Positions 1-6,342 of a DNA stretch of 9,533 nt are shown here, one piece after another (the stretch's first letter is position 1; each line of letters begins with the position of its first letter). The translations under genes and the position numbers were made by a program. Origin of the DNA: an uncultured Dialister sp. (GTDB taxonomy: Bacteria > Bacillota > Negativicutes > Veillonellales > Dialisteraceae). The notes under the pieces are model-generated. The model was not told where the DNA came from and did no database searches. It saw only the letters and a list, made by a program, of their open reading frames with translations. The stretch is taken from contig CAAEVC010000035.1 in NCBI GenBank assembly GCA_900759415.1, forward strand, positions 1 through 9,533, in the 5' to 3' direction.

Positions 1-16
1 TGATAAATCTATTCAA

Positions 17-61
17 TGCCTCTTTAGAGGCAACCACAAGCGAGAGGCCCTTATAGGGCCT
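17..61. other. Two adjacent hairpins, possible mobile-element end
   Basis: Two short perfect hairpins lie side by side. The first pairs TGCCTC (17-22) with GAGGCA (27-32) around a TTTA loop. The second pairs AGGCCCT (45-51) with AGGGCCT (55-61) around TAT. GCCTC at 18-22 could alternatively pair with GAGGC at 44-48, so the two folds may compete. Together with the third hairpin at 66-90 this dense series of stems resembles the structured 3' ends of IS200/IS605-type elements or their guide RNAs. No transposase is visible in the window, so that reading is a guess. In-frame stops TGA TAA at 1-6 could end a gene lying to the left. Confidence 0.4.
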
Positions 62-65
62 GTTC

Positions 66-96
66 AAACCACCCGTTCAACGGGTGGTTTTGATTT
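66..96 (+). terminator. 11-bp perfect hairpin, terminator-like
   Basis: AAACCACCCGT (66-76) pairs perfectly with ACGGGTGGTTT (80-90) around a TCA loop, and the right arm runs into TTTTGATTT. This could end transcription coming from the left and insulate the lipase gene. The T-tract is interrupted, so it is not an ideal intrinsic terminator. The hairpin could equally be the terminal palindrome of a mobile element. Confidence 0.5.
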
Positions 97-125
97 GCAA
101 AAAATATCTTCAATACTGCATATAA

Positions 126-134
126 TGCTATAAT
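126..134 (+). promoter_or_regulatory. Extended -10 promoter for the lipase gene
   Basis: TGCTATAAT at 126-134 is a perfect extended -10 (TGnTATAAT). A second TATAAT sits just upstream at 121-126. No good -35 hexamer is found 16-18 bases upstream, which is tolerated by extended -10 promoters. Transcription would start near 141, giving a leader of about 40 bases. Confidence 0.55.
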
Positions 135-180
135 ACATAGAATCCCATGAAGCAATACAAATACTGAAAGGAGAAAGTCT

Positions 181-1458
181 GTGAAGTGGATAAAAAAGAT
201 CATGCTCTGCCTTCTGGCTGTCATTCCTTTTAGTCCAGTCTTTGCTGAAGAAGCTGTTACACCAGAAGAAGCTTATGAGGCAGCACGGGATGATTATCTA
301 TCTGCATGGATGTCTATGGCTGCCTATGATGATCCCATAAGCCGGCTGGGCAGGAAAATTCTGGAAAATGAAAACTGGAAAATAGAAAAAGCCTGTGTGA
401 ATGATGGTAATGGTCATGCCAGGTTCCTTCTTGCAAGACCAGAGGATAAGAATGCAGGGCCCCGCCTGATTCTGTCTGTAGAAGGAACAACGGATTACAC
501 AGATGTTAAAGCGGATTTCAGTTTTGACAAAACTTTATGGCGTGAAGAGGATACAACGAATAGAGAGGTTCCGAAAGTACACCGCGGTTTTAAAAGGTAT
601 GCCGATTCTATCTGGGACATGAAACTGGATACTATGACCGTGGGGCAGATCATTTCTAAAGAAGCAGATGAGGGAGAAATCCTCCTTACCGGCCACAGTA
701 TGGGAGGAGCAGTATCTGTTCTTCTTAGCGCCAGGGCAGCAGATGAAGGCCTTGGTAAAAACATAAGGGTTGAAACCTTTGGGGCGCCCGCCGTTGGCAA
801 CGAAGAATTTGCAGCGGTGTATGGGCGCGAGCTCCCTATCCGGCGCATTGTACATAAAGGGGATCCGGTGGATGGGGTCGTGCAGAAAGTTATCAGAAAT
901 TACGCCCAGACAGGAAAAGAAGAAAAATGGATTCCTGATTCAAACCTTCCTTATTCCAGCCATCAGATGATAATGTATCTGGATTCTGCCATAAGGCGGT
1001 ATTACGATGCAAAAGACATATACGAAAAGGAAGGCAGCATAATCAGAAGAGAAAAAGAAGAATCGCCGCATCTCTATATCCGGCCCCTTATCGTACATGA
1101 CAGGGGAGAATTCATCAGGGATATTCCGTACATGGAGAAAATCACAAAAGATTACTATGAGGGGCAGGTACAGGGGGCCATCATGGGAAAGGAAGGAGAG
1201 TCTTTCGAAGAGGCAAAAAAAGCAGCAGAGAAACTGGGCTGCAGATATGTGGTCTCCAATGAGCTGTCAATAAAAAGGGATAGACTAAAGGGAAAGAATA
1301 TCTATATGACTCTGACCTGGGAGGTGCGCTCTGTCTCCGGCACCGTTGTATCTTATGCGGAATACCGTATGACAGCCCGGAATATGACTCCCCTGGAAGC
1401 TTCCCTGTATCTGACAGACAAAGCTGAAACCGGGAGCATCATAGAGCAGAAAGGTTGA
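181..1458 (+). CDS. Secreted class-3 lipase-like alpha/beta hydrolase
   Basis: Predicted exported serine hydrolase of 425 residues that would cleave ester bonds of lipids; the actual substrate is unknown. The GTG start is preceded by AAAGGAG at 167-173 with 7-base spacing. Residues 1-22 form a Sec signal peptide (KK, hydrophobic core, cleavage after VFA). The lipase class 3 fold is indicated by SVEGT at 99-103 (oxyanion-strand position), the nucleophile elbow GHSMGG at 171-176 with Ser173, Asp228 in HKGDPVD, and His261 in SSHQM, giving a complete plausible Ser-Asp-His triad in the right order. The region from about 285 to 425 lies beyond the hydrolase core. It is charged, contains a helical AKKAAEKLGC stretch followed by apparent beta strands, and I do not recognise it. 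The gene stands alone with its own promoter and a terminator-like stem downstream. The hydrolase class is fairly secure; the biological role is not. Confidence 0.85.
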   Translation: MKWIKKIMLCLLAVIPFSPVFAEEAVTPEEAYEAARDDYLSAWMSMAAYDDPISRLGRKILENENWKIEKACVNDGNGHARFLLARPEDKNAGPRLILSVEGTTDYTDVKADFSFDKTLWREEDTTNREVPKVHRGFKRYADSIWDMKLDTMTVGQIISKEADEGEILLTGHSMGGAVSVLLSARAADEGLGKNIRVETFGAPAVGNEEFAAVYGRELPIRRIVHKGDPVDGVVQKVIRNYAQTGKEEKWIPDSNLPYSSHQMIMYLDSAIRRYYDAKDIYEKEGSIIRREKEESPHLYIRPLIVHDRGEFIRDIPYMEKITKDYYEGQVQGAIMGKEGESFEEAKKAAEKLGCRYVVSNELSIKRDRLKGKNIYMTLTWEVRSVSGTVVSYAEYRMTARNMTPLEASLYLTDKAETGSIIEQKG

Positions 1459-1592
1459 GTTCAGGCATGGAGACTGATCATGTAAACCTGTAAAAGGGCT
1501 ATGAAAATAAGCCGTGAGCCATGGACTGCGAGCCCATGATATCCCGATTTTATCAAATCAATGATACTATAGATAGTTTTTTGAATTATAGA
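1459..1592. other. Intergenic region, nothing recognised
   Basis: This stretch between the lipase stop codon and the inverted repeat holds no convincing ORF or known RNA. Small potential stems exist, such as CATGG/CCATG at about 1520-1540 and GGCT/AGCC nearby, but none is strong. An AT-rich run at about 1561-1590 has no clear promoter pair. Confidence 0.4.
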
Positions 1593-1683
1593 CCGTAACG
1601 TAAATTCTTTCGACAAAAGGATTGTGAAAATGATTTCATTCTTTTCACAATCCTTTTCTATTTCATAATTTACGGATTAACGG
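1593..1683. repeat. Nested ~90-bp inverted repeat, possible MITE-like
   Basis: The ends are imperfect inverted repeats. CCGTAACGTAAATT (1593-1606) matches the reverse complement of 1667-1683 apart from three extra bases on the right arm; the inner CGTAAATT (1599-1606) and AATTTACG (1667-1674) pair perfectly. Enclosed is a perfect 16-bp stem (1615-1630 with 1642-1657), separated by unpaired 8-9-base internal segments. The two-level symmetry is more than a terminator needs and resembles a small palindromic insertion. No flanking target duplication is visible, so a composite terminator is equally possible. Confidence 0.4.
1615..1661 (+). terminator. Strong stem-loop terminator between lipase and pstS
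   Basis: A 16-bp perfect stem (1615-1630 and 1642-1657) with an 11-base loop begins with AAAAGG and ends with CCTTTT followed by CTATTT. The A-run on one side and T-run on the other would let it work in both directions. It would end the lipase transcript about 160 bases after the stop codon and isolate the phosphate operon from upstream read-through. Confidence 0.65.
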
Positions 1684-1699
1684 ATGATTCCAGACATAT

Positions 1700-1743
1700 T
1701 TTACAGAATCCTTACAAAGTAGTTAAGAAATATACATTATGCT
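1700..1743 (+). promoter_or_regulatory. PHO-box-like direct repeats and pstS promoter
   Basis: Three hexamers spaced exactly 11 bases start to start are seen: TTTACA (1700-1705), CTTACA (1711-1716) and GTTAAG (1722-1727). This matches the known architecture of PhoP/PhoB sites, which are TTxACA-type direct repeats with about 5-base spacers, one per helical turn. A weak -10 candidate, TATGCT at 1738-1743, lies 10 bases after the last repeat with no good -35, as expected for an activator-dependent promoter. The site precedes pstS, the usual first target of the response regulator encoded at 5641-6330. Binding is inferred; the third repeat is degenerate. Confidence 0.6.
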
Positions 1744-1814
1744 CCGTCTATCTTTACATGGCTCCCTTATACTTATATATAGGAAATGATAAGAAATGAA
1801 AGTACAGAATGATC

Positions 1815-1820
1815 AGGGGG
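1815..1820 (+). promoter_or_regulatory. RBS deciding the pstS start at 1826
   Basis: AGGGGG lies 5 bases before ATG 1826. An in-frame ATG at 1796 would add ten polar residues (MKVQNDQGVY) ahead of the signal peptide and has only AGGAA at 10-base spacing. The lipoprotein signal begins properly with MKFKRI at 1826, so that start is preferred. Confidence 0.65.
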
Positions 1821-1825
1821 TATAT

Positions 1826-2683
1826 ATGAAATTCAAAAGGATCATGGCATGTATCCTGTCTTCTGCAGTCCTTATGGCAGCAGCGGGCTGCGGAAGTTCT
1901 GGTGACAGCAGTGAACTTTCAGGGAAATTGAGTATTTCCGGATCCTCAGCACTGTTCCCTCTGGCAAAAGACGGAGCACTGAAATTTAAGGAAAAACACC
2001 CTAAGGTAGCGATTGCTCTCAATGCAGGCGGTTCCGGTACCGGTCTGAAACAGGTATATCAGGGGTCTGTAGATATCGGAAATTCTGATGTAGAAGCAGT
2101 AAAAAAACTTCCTGAGAGCAAGGCAAAACAGCTGGTGGACCACAAAGTATGCATTATGACCATTGCAGTAGTCGTCAATAAGGATGTAGGAGCAGAAGTA
2201 CAGAATCTGACTACTGAAACGCTGCAGGATATATTCACCGGAAAAATAAGGAACTGGAAAGAAGCAGGCGGTCCTGATGAACCGATTATACTGGTCACCC
2301 GTCCTTCCACTTCCGGCACAAGAGCTCTCTTTAACGAACTGGCACTCAAGGGAATGGAAGAAAAAGCCGGCGGGTCTCTGGAAACAGAAGACAGCGGCAC
2401 CCTTCTCCAGATGATTACCCAGTCTAAAGGGGCTGTGGGATATGTATCGCTTCCCTATATCATCCATAACAGAGATGTCAGCATCCTCTCCATTGATGGC
2501 GTGGCACCGACTCTGGAAAATACCTATAATGGCACCTACAAAGTATGGGGCTATGAACATATGTATACCAAAGGAGAACCTTCCGGTGTAGTGAAAGCCT
2601 ATCTGGACTTCATGCTTTCCGATGAATATGGAAAAGAACTCGAGAAAGCAGGATATGGAGTACCTTCCAAAATGAAGTTTTAA
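1826..2683 (+). CDS. pstS: Phosphate ABC transporter substrate-binding lipoprotein PstS
   Basis: Captures inorganic phosphate outside the cytoplasmic membrane and hands it to the PstC-PstA channel. The 285-residue form starting at 1826 has a lipoprotein signal peptide (MKFKRI, hydrophobic core, lipobox AAAGC with Cys22), so it is probably membrane-anchored by lipid. Family signatures follow in order: GSSALFPL (39-46), GGSGTGLK (68-75), DIGNSD (83-88), RPSTSGTR (159-166) and GAVGYV (202-207). These are the loops that contact phosphate in known PstS proteins. The length fits the short Bacillota-type PstS. It is the first gene of the operon, 17 bases before pstC, and is preceded by PHO-box-like repeats, so induction under phosphate starvation is expected. 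A start at 1796, giving 295 residues, is possible but less likely. Confidence 0.95.
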   Translation: MKFKRIMACILSSAVLMAAAGCGSSGDSSELSGKLSISGSSALFPLAKDGALKFKEKHPKVAIALNAGGSGTGLKQVYQGSVDIGNSDVEAVKKLPESKAKQLVDHKVCIMTIAVVVNKDVGAEVQNLTTETLQDIFTGKIRNWKEAGGPDEPIILVTRPSTSGTRALFNELALKGMEEKAGGSLETEDSGTLLQMITQSKGAVGYVSLPYIIHNRDVSILSIDGVAPTLENTYNGTYKVWGYEHMYTKGEPSGVVKAYLDFMLSDEYGKELEKAGYGVPSKMKF

Positions 2684-2700
2684 TAAATAAGGAGATTGTG

Positions 2701-3609
2701 ATGAACAGTCAGATCCGGCAGAAACCAATGTTTTTAAGAGAATATATGGGGAAATGGACAGCCACTTTCTGCGGACTCTTCCTCGTTATCCTCACTGTAG
2801 CTATCGGCGTTTTTCTCCTTGCCAGAGGAATGCTGACCTTCACTGATTTCAATCATTCCATAGGAGAATTTCTTTTCTCTTCGTCCTGGAAACCATCTGA
2901 TACAGAAACCGGCGGTGGAAAAGTGGGAGCGGCGGTATTCATTTACGGTTCCATCCTTACCTGTTTCCTGTCTCTTCTGATTTCCATACCCTTCAGCCTG
3001 TCGACCGCTGTATTCATGACTCAGATTTCTCCAAAACTGGGAGAGAAAATCATCCGTCCGGCAGTAGAAATCTTCGTCGGAATCCCTTCGGTAGTCTATG
3101 GATGGGTGGGACTGGTAGTTCTCGTTCCTTTTATCAGAGACCTTTTCCAGCTCCCTCACGGCCAGTCTGTACTGGCAGCATCCATCGTCCTGGCAGTTAT
3201 GATATTTCCGACCATCACCTCTGTTTCAGCAGATGCCATAAAAAGTGTGAACAGAAAATACATTGAAGGAAGCCTTGCTCTGGGTTCCACCAGATGGCAG
3301 ATGATTTACAAAGTACTCCTTCCTGCCGCTCTTCCAGGCATTCTGACTGCTGTCGTACTGGGAATGGCCAGAGCTTTTGGAGAAGCGCTTGCAGTTTCTA
3401 TGGTCATTGGAAAGATGAAGGCATTCCCTTCCTCTATTCTGGAGCCCGCTCATAACCTGACCGCCGCGATCGCAGCTGATATGGGCGGCGCCATGGATGG
3501 GGGAGAACTGAATGCGGCTCTCTGGACCATGGCTCTTCTCCTCCTCATTATTTCACTTTCCTTCGTCATGCTTATTCATGTACTGGCGGATAGAAAGGAG
3601 ACTGCCTGA
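2701..3609 (+). CDS. pstC: Phosphate ABC transporter permease PstC
   Basis: One of two membrane subunits forming the phosphate channel. The 302-residue protein shows about six hydrophobic segments (near 20-42, 78-107, 125-146, 156-178, 208-233 and 273-296). The EAA loop, EGSLALGSTRWQM at 189-201 followed by LLPAALPGI, docks on the ATPase PstB. VEIFVGIPSVVYGW at 122-135 is the typical PstC/PstA core. ATG 2701 lies 6 bases after AAGGAG (2689-2694). The codon before it, GTG 2698, would also be in frame but leaves only 3 bases of spacing, so 2701 is chosen. Assignment as PstC rather than PstA rests on gene order after pstS and on the longer loop between the first two membrane segments. Confidence 0.94.
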   Translation: MNSQIRQKPMFLREYMGKWTATFCGLFLVILTVAIGVFLLARGMLTFTDFNHSIGEFLFSSSWKPSDTETGGGKVGAAVFIYGSILTCFLSLLISIPFSLSTAVFMTQISPKLGEKIIRPAVEIFVGIPSVVYGWVGLVVLVPFIRDLFQLPHGQSVLAASIVLAVMIFPTITSVSADAIKSVNRKYIEGSLALGSTRWQMIYKVLLPAALPGILTAVVLGMARAFGEALAVSMVIGKMKAFPSSILEPAHNLTAAIAADMGGAMDGGELNAALWTMALLLLIISLSFVMLIHVLADRKETA

Positions 3610-4538
3610 TGAATGTTCCATCAAATGGATTGGCAGAAAGAAAACAGTATCTTCCTGATGCCTCTCTTAAAAGAGCAAAAATCATTGACCGAATTGCTAC
3701 ATTCTTTCTCTATATCATTTCAGCATCTTTTGTATTCCTGCTCATTGCCTTTACTGTCTATGTGATTCAGGGAGGAATCAGAGCATTCAATCCGGAGATT
3801 TTCTCCTTCTCCTATGAGGGCATAGGAAATCAGTTCTTCAATACCATTTATGTCGTGGTCCTCTCTCTTCTGATTTCCGTGCCCCTGGGAGTCATGGCCG
3901 GGGTATACATGGCAGAATATGCACCTCCCGGAAAGGTGACAGGAAGCCTTCGGATTGCCATTGAAACTCTGTCATCCCTTCCATCCATCGTGGTGGGGCT
4001 CTTCGGTTATCTTATCTTTATCGTCATGGTGGGAACCCAGTGGAACCTCCTCTCCGGCGCTCTTGCCATATCTATCCTCTCTCTTCCTCTTATCACATCC
4101 ACTACCTGTGATGCCCTGGAGTCCCTTCCACAAGGGTACAAAGAAGGAAGTCTTGCGCTGGGAGCTGCCCACTTTGAAACTATATGGAAAGTAATGCTCC
4201 CCGCCTCTGCCGGTCCTATTATCACCGGTGTCATCCTGGCGGCAGGAAGAGGATTTGGAGAAGCAGCGGCCCTTCTCTACACTGCAGGTATGAGCACGGA
4301 TATCAATTGGGAAGTGTGGGATATCACATCCCCCGCATGCCCATTGAATCCCTTCCGTCCAGGAGAAACACTGGCTCTCCGTATATGGGCGGCCAGAACG
4401 GAAGGCCTCGGTCAGAACGCTCAAGATACAGCAGCCGCAGCTTCTGCCATATTAATGATCATGGTATTAACTTTCAGTATCGGAGCCCGACTGGTCAGCC
4501 GATATATATCCAGTAAAACAGAAGGAGAACACTCATAA
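3609..4538 (+). CDS. pstA: Phosphate ABC transporter permease PstA
   Basis: Second membrane subunit of the phosphate channel, 309 residues. It begins with a cytoplasmic stretch of about 28 residues, then hydrophobic segments near 29-53, 75-103, 120-140, 146-165, 200-222 and 278-298. The EAA loop at 177-198 (YKEGSLALGAAHFETIWKV) pairs with PstB, and IETLSSLPSIVVGLFGY at 118-134 is characteristic of PstA. The start overlaps the pstC stop as TGATG, with AAAGGAG at 3594-3600, indicating translational coupling and equal subunit production. A proline- and tryptophan-containing outer loop at about 230-262 is longer than in PstC, as usual for PstA. Confidence 0.94.
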   Translation: MNVPSNGLAERKQYLPDASLKRAKIIDRIATFFLYIISASFVFLLIAFTVYVIQGGIRAFNPEIFSFSYEGIGNQFFNTIYVVVLSLLISVPLGVMAGVYMAEYAPPGKVTGSLRIAIETLSSLPSIVVGLFGYLIFIVMVGTQWNLLSGALAISILSLPLITSTTCDALESLPQGYKEGSLALGAAHFETIWKVMLPASAGPIITGVILAAGRGFGEAAALLYTAGMSTDINWEVWDITSPACPLNPFRPGETLALRIWAARTEGLGQNAQDTAAAASAILMIMVLTFSIGARLVSRYISSKTEGEHS

Positions 4539-5353
4539 TGATGAACAATACTTCCATGGCCATCCCGGCACCGGCTTCAGAATCTGTCATTTCTCTTTAT
4601 ACAGATATCGTATTTGACTGCAGAGAACTGAATCTTTTCTACGGTCATTTCCAGGCACTGAAAGATGTATCCCTCCGCATTGAAAAAAATCAGATCACCG
4701 CTCTCATCGGTCCTTCTGGATGCGGGAAATCCACATTTCTCAGAACATTGAACCGGATGAATGATCTGGTACCGGACTGCCGGGTAGAAGGAAATGTCCT
4801 CTTCTCCGGCACAGATATTTACAAAGAAATGGACCCTATCGTTCTTCGCCGCCACGTAGGCATGGTATTCCAGCAGCCCAATCCTTTCCCGAAAAGTATT
4901 TATGATAACATCGCCTATGGGCCGAGACTGAAAGGCATTACAGGGAAAAGAGAGCTGGATGAAATCGTAGAAAGAAGCCTTCGTCAGGCAGCTATATGGG
5001 ATGAATTAAAAGACCGGCTCCATAAATCTGCTCTTGGTCTTTCCGGCGGACAGCAGCAGCGTCTCTGCATCGCAAGAGCACTGGCTATTGAACCGGAAGT
5101 CCTTCTCATGGACGAAGCTACCTCTGCACTGGACCCTGTTTCCACCGCCCGCATTGAAGAACTGATTGAGGATCTTAAAAAGGAATATACCGTCATCATG
5201 GTTACCCATAACATGCAGCAGGCACAGCGTATTGCTGATAAAACCGCGTTCTTCTATCTTGGCGAAATGGCGGAATATGGAAATACAAAAGATATTTTTG
5301 AAAATCCGAAAGAAGAAAGAACCATCCGCTACGTCTCCGGTCATTTTGGATAA
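4538..5353 (+). CDS. pstB: Phosphate ABC transporter ATP-binding protein PstB
   Basis: Cytoplasmic ATPase that powers phosphate import and, in known systems, takes part in signalling to PhoR through PhoU. All ABC motifs are intact in the 271 residues: Walker A GPSGCGKST (58-66), Q-loop FQQPNPFP (111-118), signature LSGGQQQR (168-175), Walker B VLLMDEATSALD (188-199) and the switch histidine in VTHNM (His224). The PNPFPKSIYDN stretch and the C-terminal RYVSGHFG are PstB-specific compared with other ABC ATPases. The start overlaps the pstA stop as TAATG, with AAGGAG at 4522-4527 and 10-base spacing; ATG 4541 is a possible alternative at 13. The first 22 residues or so precede the ABC domain and look unstructured. 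Confidence 0.97.
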   Translation: MMNNTSMAIPAPASESVISLYTDIVFDCRELNLFYGHFQALKDVSLRIEKNQITALIGPSGCGKSTFLRTLNRMNDLVPDCRVEGNVLFSGTDIYKEMDPIVLRRHVGMVFQQPNPFPKSIYDNIAYGPRLKGITGKRELDEIVERSLRQAAIWDELKDRLHKSALGLSGGQQQRLCIARALAIEPEVLLMDEATSALDPVSTARIEELIEDLKKEYTVIMVTHNMQQAQRIADKTAFFYLGEMAEYGNTKDIFENPKEERTIRYVSGHFG

Positions 5354-5385
5354 GAGAAATTGGGATTGATATTCATTCATTCATA

Positions 5386-5450
5386 TTCACTCTTATGGTA
5401 ATATAAATATATATAAATATAACAAGGGACTGTATCTGCAGTCCCTTAAA
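5386..5450 (+). promoter_or_regulatory. AT-rich stretch and hairpin between pstB and phoB
   Basis: A perfect 9-bp stem, AAGGGACTG (5424-5432) with CAGTCCCTT (5439-5447), closes a TATCTG loop. It is followed by AAAGC, not a T-run, so it is not a normal terminator on this strand. Such a stem could stabilise the 3' end of a processed pst mRNA or partly attenuate read-through into phoB. Just upstream is a very AT-rich tract (5400-5423); TTCACT (5386-5391) and TATATA (5410-5415) with an 18-base spacer make a weak promoter candidate for phoB-phoR. The role is inferred. Confidence 0.4.
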
Positions 5451-5453
5451 GCA

Positions 5454-5669
5454 ATGAGTGATGCCGCTGTAACATCTGCCATCCTTATGACAGAAAACGG
5501 ATCACTGCACCTTTTGCAGAATAGTGCAAAGGAAAGTGCTGCAGCGCCTCGCATGTCAGTGCTTCTGCTTCCTTCTGAAAAGGGACAGCACGAATTTACT
5601 TACAGGAATGTCCTGATCATTGTACCAGAGAGGATAGAATATGATGTTGATTTACTGCGTAGAAGATGA
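5454..5669 (+). CDS. Doubtful 71-residue ORF overlapping phoB
   Basis: A 71-codon frame starts at ATG 5454 and ends 29 bases inside phoB. Its codon choice (many gcc, atc, ctt, gaa) resembles the neighbours, and its predicted protein has a hydrophobic, beta-like segment (NVLIIVPERIEYDVDLL). Against it: no ribosome binding site precedes ATG 5454 (the context is CTTAAAGCA), the overlap with phoB is long, a hairpin lies inside it, and I recognise no family. It bears no resemblance to PhoU. It may be a genuine small protein, a regulatory upstream ORF translationally linked to phoB, or simply leader RNA. Confidence 0.3.
   Translation: MSDAAVTSAILMTENGSLHLLQNSAKESAAAPRMSVLLLPSEKGQHEFTYRNVLIIVPERIEYDVDLLRRR
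5505..5544 (+). other. Imperfect hairpin in the phoB leader
   Basis: CTTTTGCA (5511-5518) pairs with TGCAAAGG (5525-5532), with one G-U pair and a 6-base loop. GCAC (5507-5510) pairs with GTGC (5536-5539) after a bulged AAA. The stem lies about 100 bases before phoB. Nothing identifies it as a known riboswitch. Confidence 0.35.
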
Positions 5670-6330
5670 TGAAAGTATCAGGGAACTGGTCAGTTATGCC
5701 CTGCGTGGTCAGGGGTATCATGTAGAAGGCTTTGGCAAAGCTTCTGATTTCTATGAAGCTCTCCGGCAGAATATTCCGGACCTTGTGCTTCTTGATATCA
5801 TGCTTCCCGGGGAAGACGGACTGACCATTCTGAAGAAACTCCGGGGCGCTCCCCGCAGTGAAGCTGTTCCGGTCATTATGATGACCGCTAAAACTTCAGA
5901 ATACGACATAGTCAAAGGGCTGGACATGGGAGCTGATGATTACGTATCCAAACCTTTTGGCATCATGGAACTTCTTTCCCGGATCCGTTCCGTATTAAGA
6001 AGAACGAAACGGGAACAAAAAACATCCAGTGACGTGCTTTCCTTTGGAAAAATTGTGGCAGATCAGGGGAAACACAGCGTTACTTCTGATGGTAAAGAAG
6101 TACAGCTTACGGTGAAAGAATTTGACTTATTATGTTATTTATTGTTAAATAAGGGCATTGTTCTTTCAAGAGAACAGATTATGCAGGCTGTCTGGAACTC
6201 TCCTGTGGATCTGGAGAGCCGGACCATTGATATGCATATCAAGAGTCTCCGGCAGAAACTGGGAGAGGCAGGTTCTGCCATCCGCACTGTCCGGGGCGTT
6301 GGATATCGTCTCACCGATAAAAAATTATAA
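5641..6330 (+). CDS. phoB: PhoB/PhoP-family phosphate response regulator
   Basis: OmpR-type transcription factor expected to activate the phosphate regulon when phosphorylated by the adjacent kinase. The 229 residues comprise a receiver domain (about 2-118) with acidic pocket Asp9/Asp10, phospho-acceptor Asp52 in LLDIMLP, conserved Thr82 in MMTAK and Lys104 in VSKPF. A winged-helix DNA-binding domain follows (about 130-227), with LTVKEFDLLCYLL, the recognition-helix region SRTIDMHIKSLRQKLG and the C-terminal hairpin RTVRGVGYRL. GAGAGG at 5628-5633 sits 7 bases before ATG 5641; the next ATG at 5644 would drop only one residue. Identification as the phosphate regulator rests on its place between pstB and a PhoR-like kinase. 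The symbol phoP is used for the same gene in Bacillus. The kinase gene follows after 12 bases. Confidence 0.9.
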   Translation: MMLIYCVEDDESIRELVSYALRGQGYHVEGFGKASDFYEALRQNIPDLVLLDIMLPGEDGLTILKKLRGAPRSEAVPVIMMTAKTSEYDIVKGLDMGADDYVSKPFGIMELLSRIRSVLRRTKREQKTSSDVLSFGKIVADQGKHSVTSDGKEVQLTVKEFDLLCYLLLNKGIVLSREQIMQAVWNSPVDLESRTIDMHIKSLRQKLGEAGSAIRTVRGVGYRLTDKKL

Positions 6331-6342
6331 CAGGAGATTTAT

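Noticed and set aside
1796..1825. Upstream ATG extending PstS by ten residues
   Set aside because: It would put polar residues before the lipoprotein signal; ATG 1826 has the better-placed AGGGGG.
1946..2728. 260-codon open frame on the minus strand opposite pstS
   Set aside because: Shadow of a well-supported pstS; composition is unlike a real protein and nothing marks a start.
3972..4424. 150-codon minus-strand frame opposite pstA
   Set aside because: Lies wholly within pstA, which has complete family motifs; no translation signals.
5371..5384. ATTC tetranucleotide repeats as a phase-variable tract or PHO box
   Set aside because: Only about three units, outside any reading frame, and not in the 11-base phase seen before pstS.
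5424..5450. Hairpin after pstB as an intrinsic terminator
   Set aside because: On the plus strand it is followed by AAAGC, not a T-run, so it was called only as a hairpin of unknown role.
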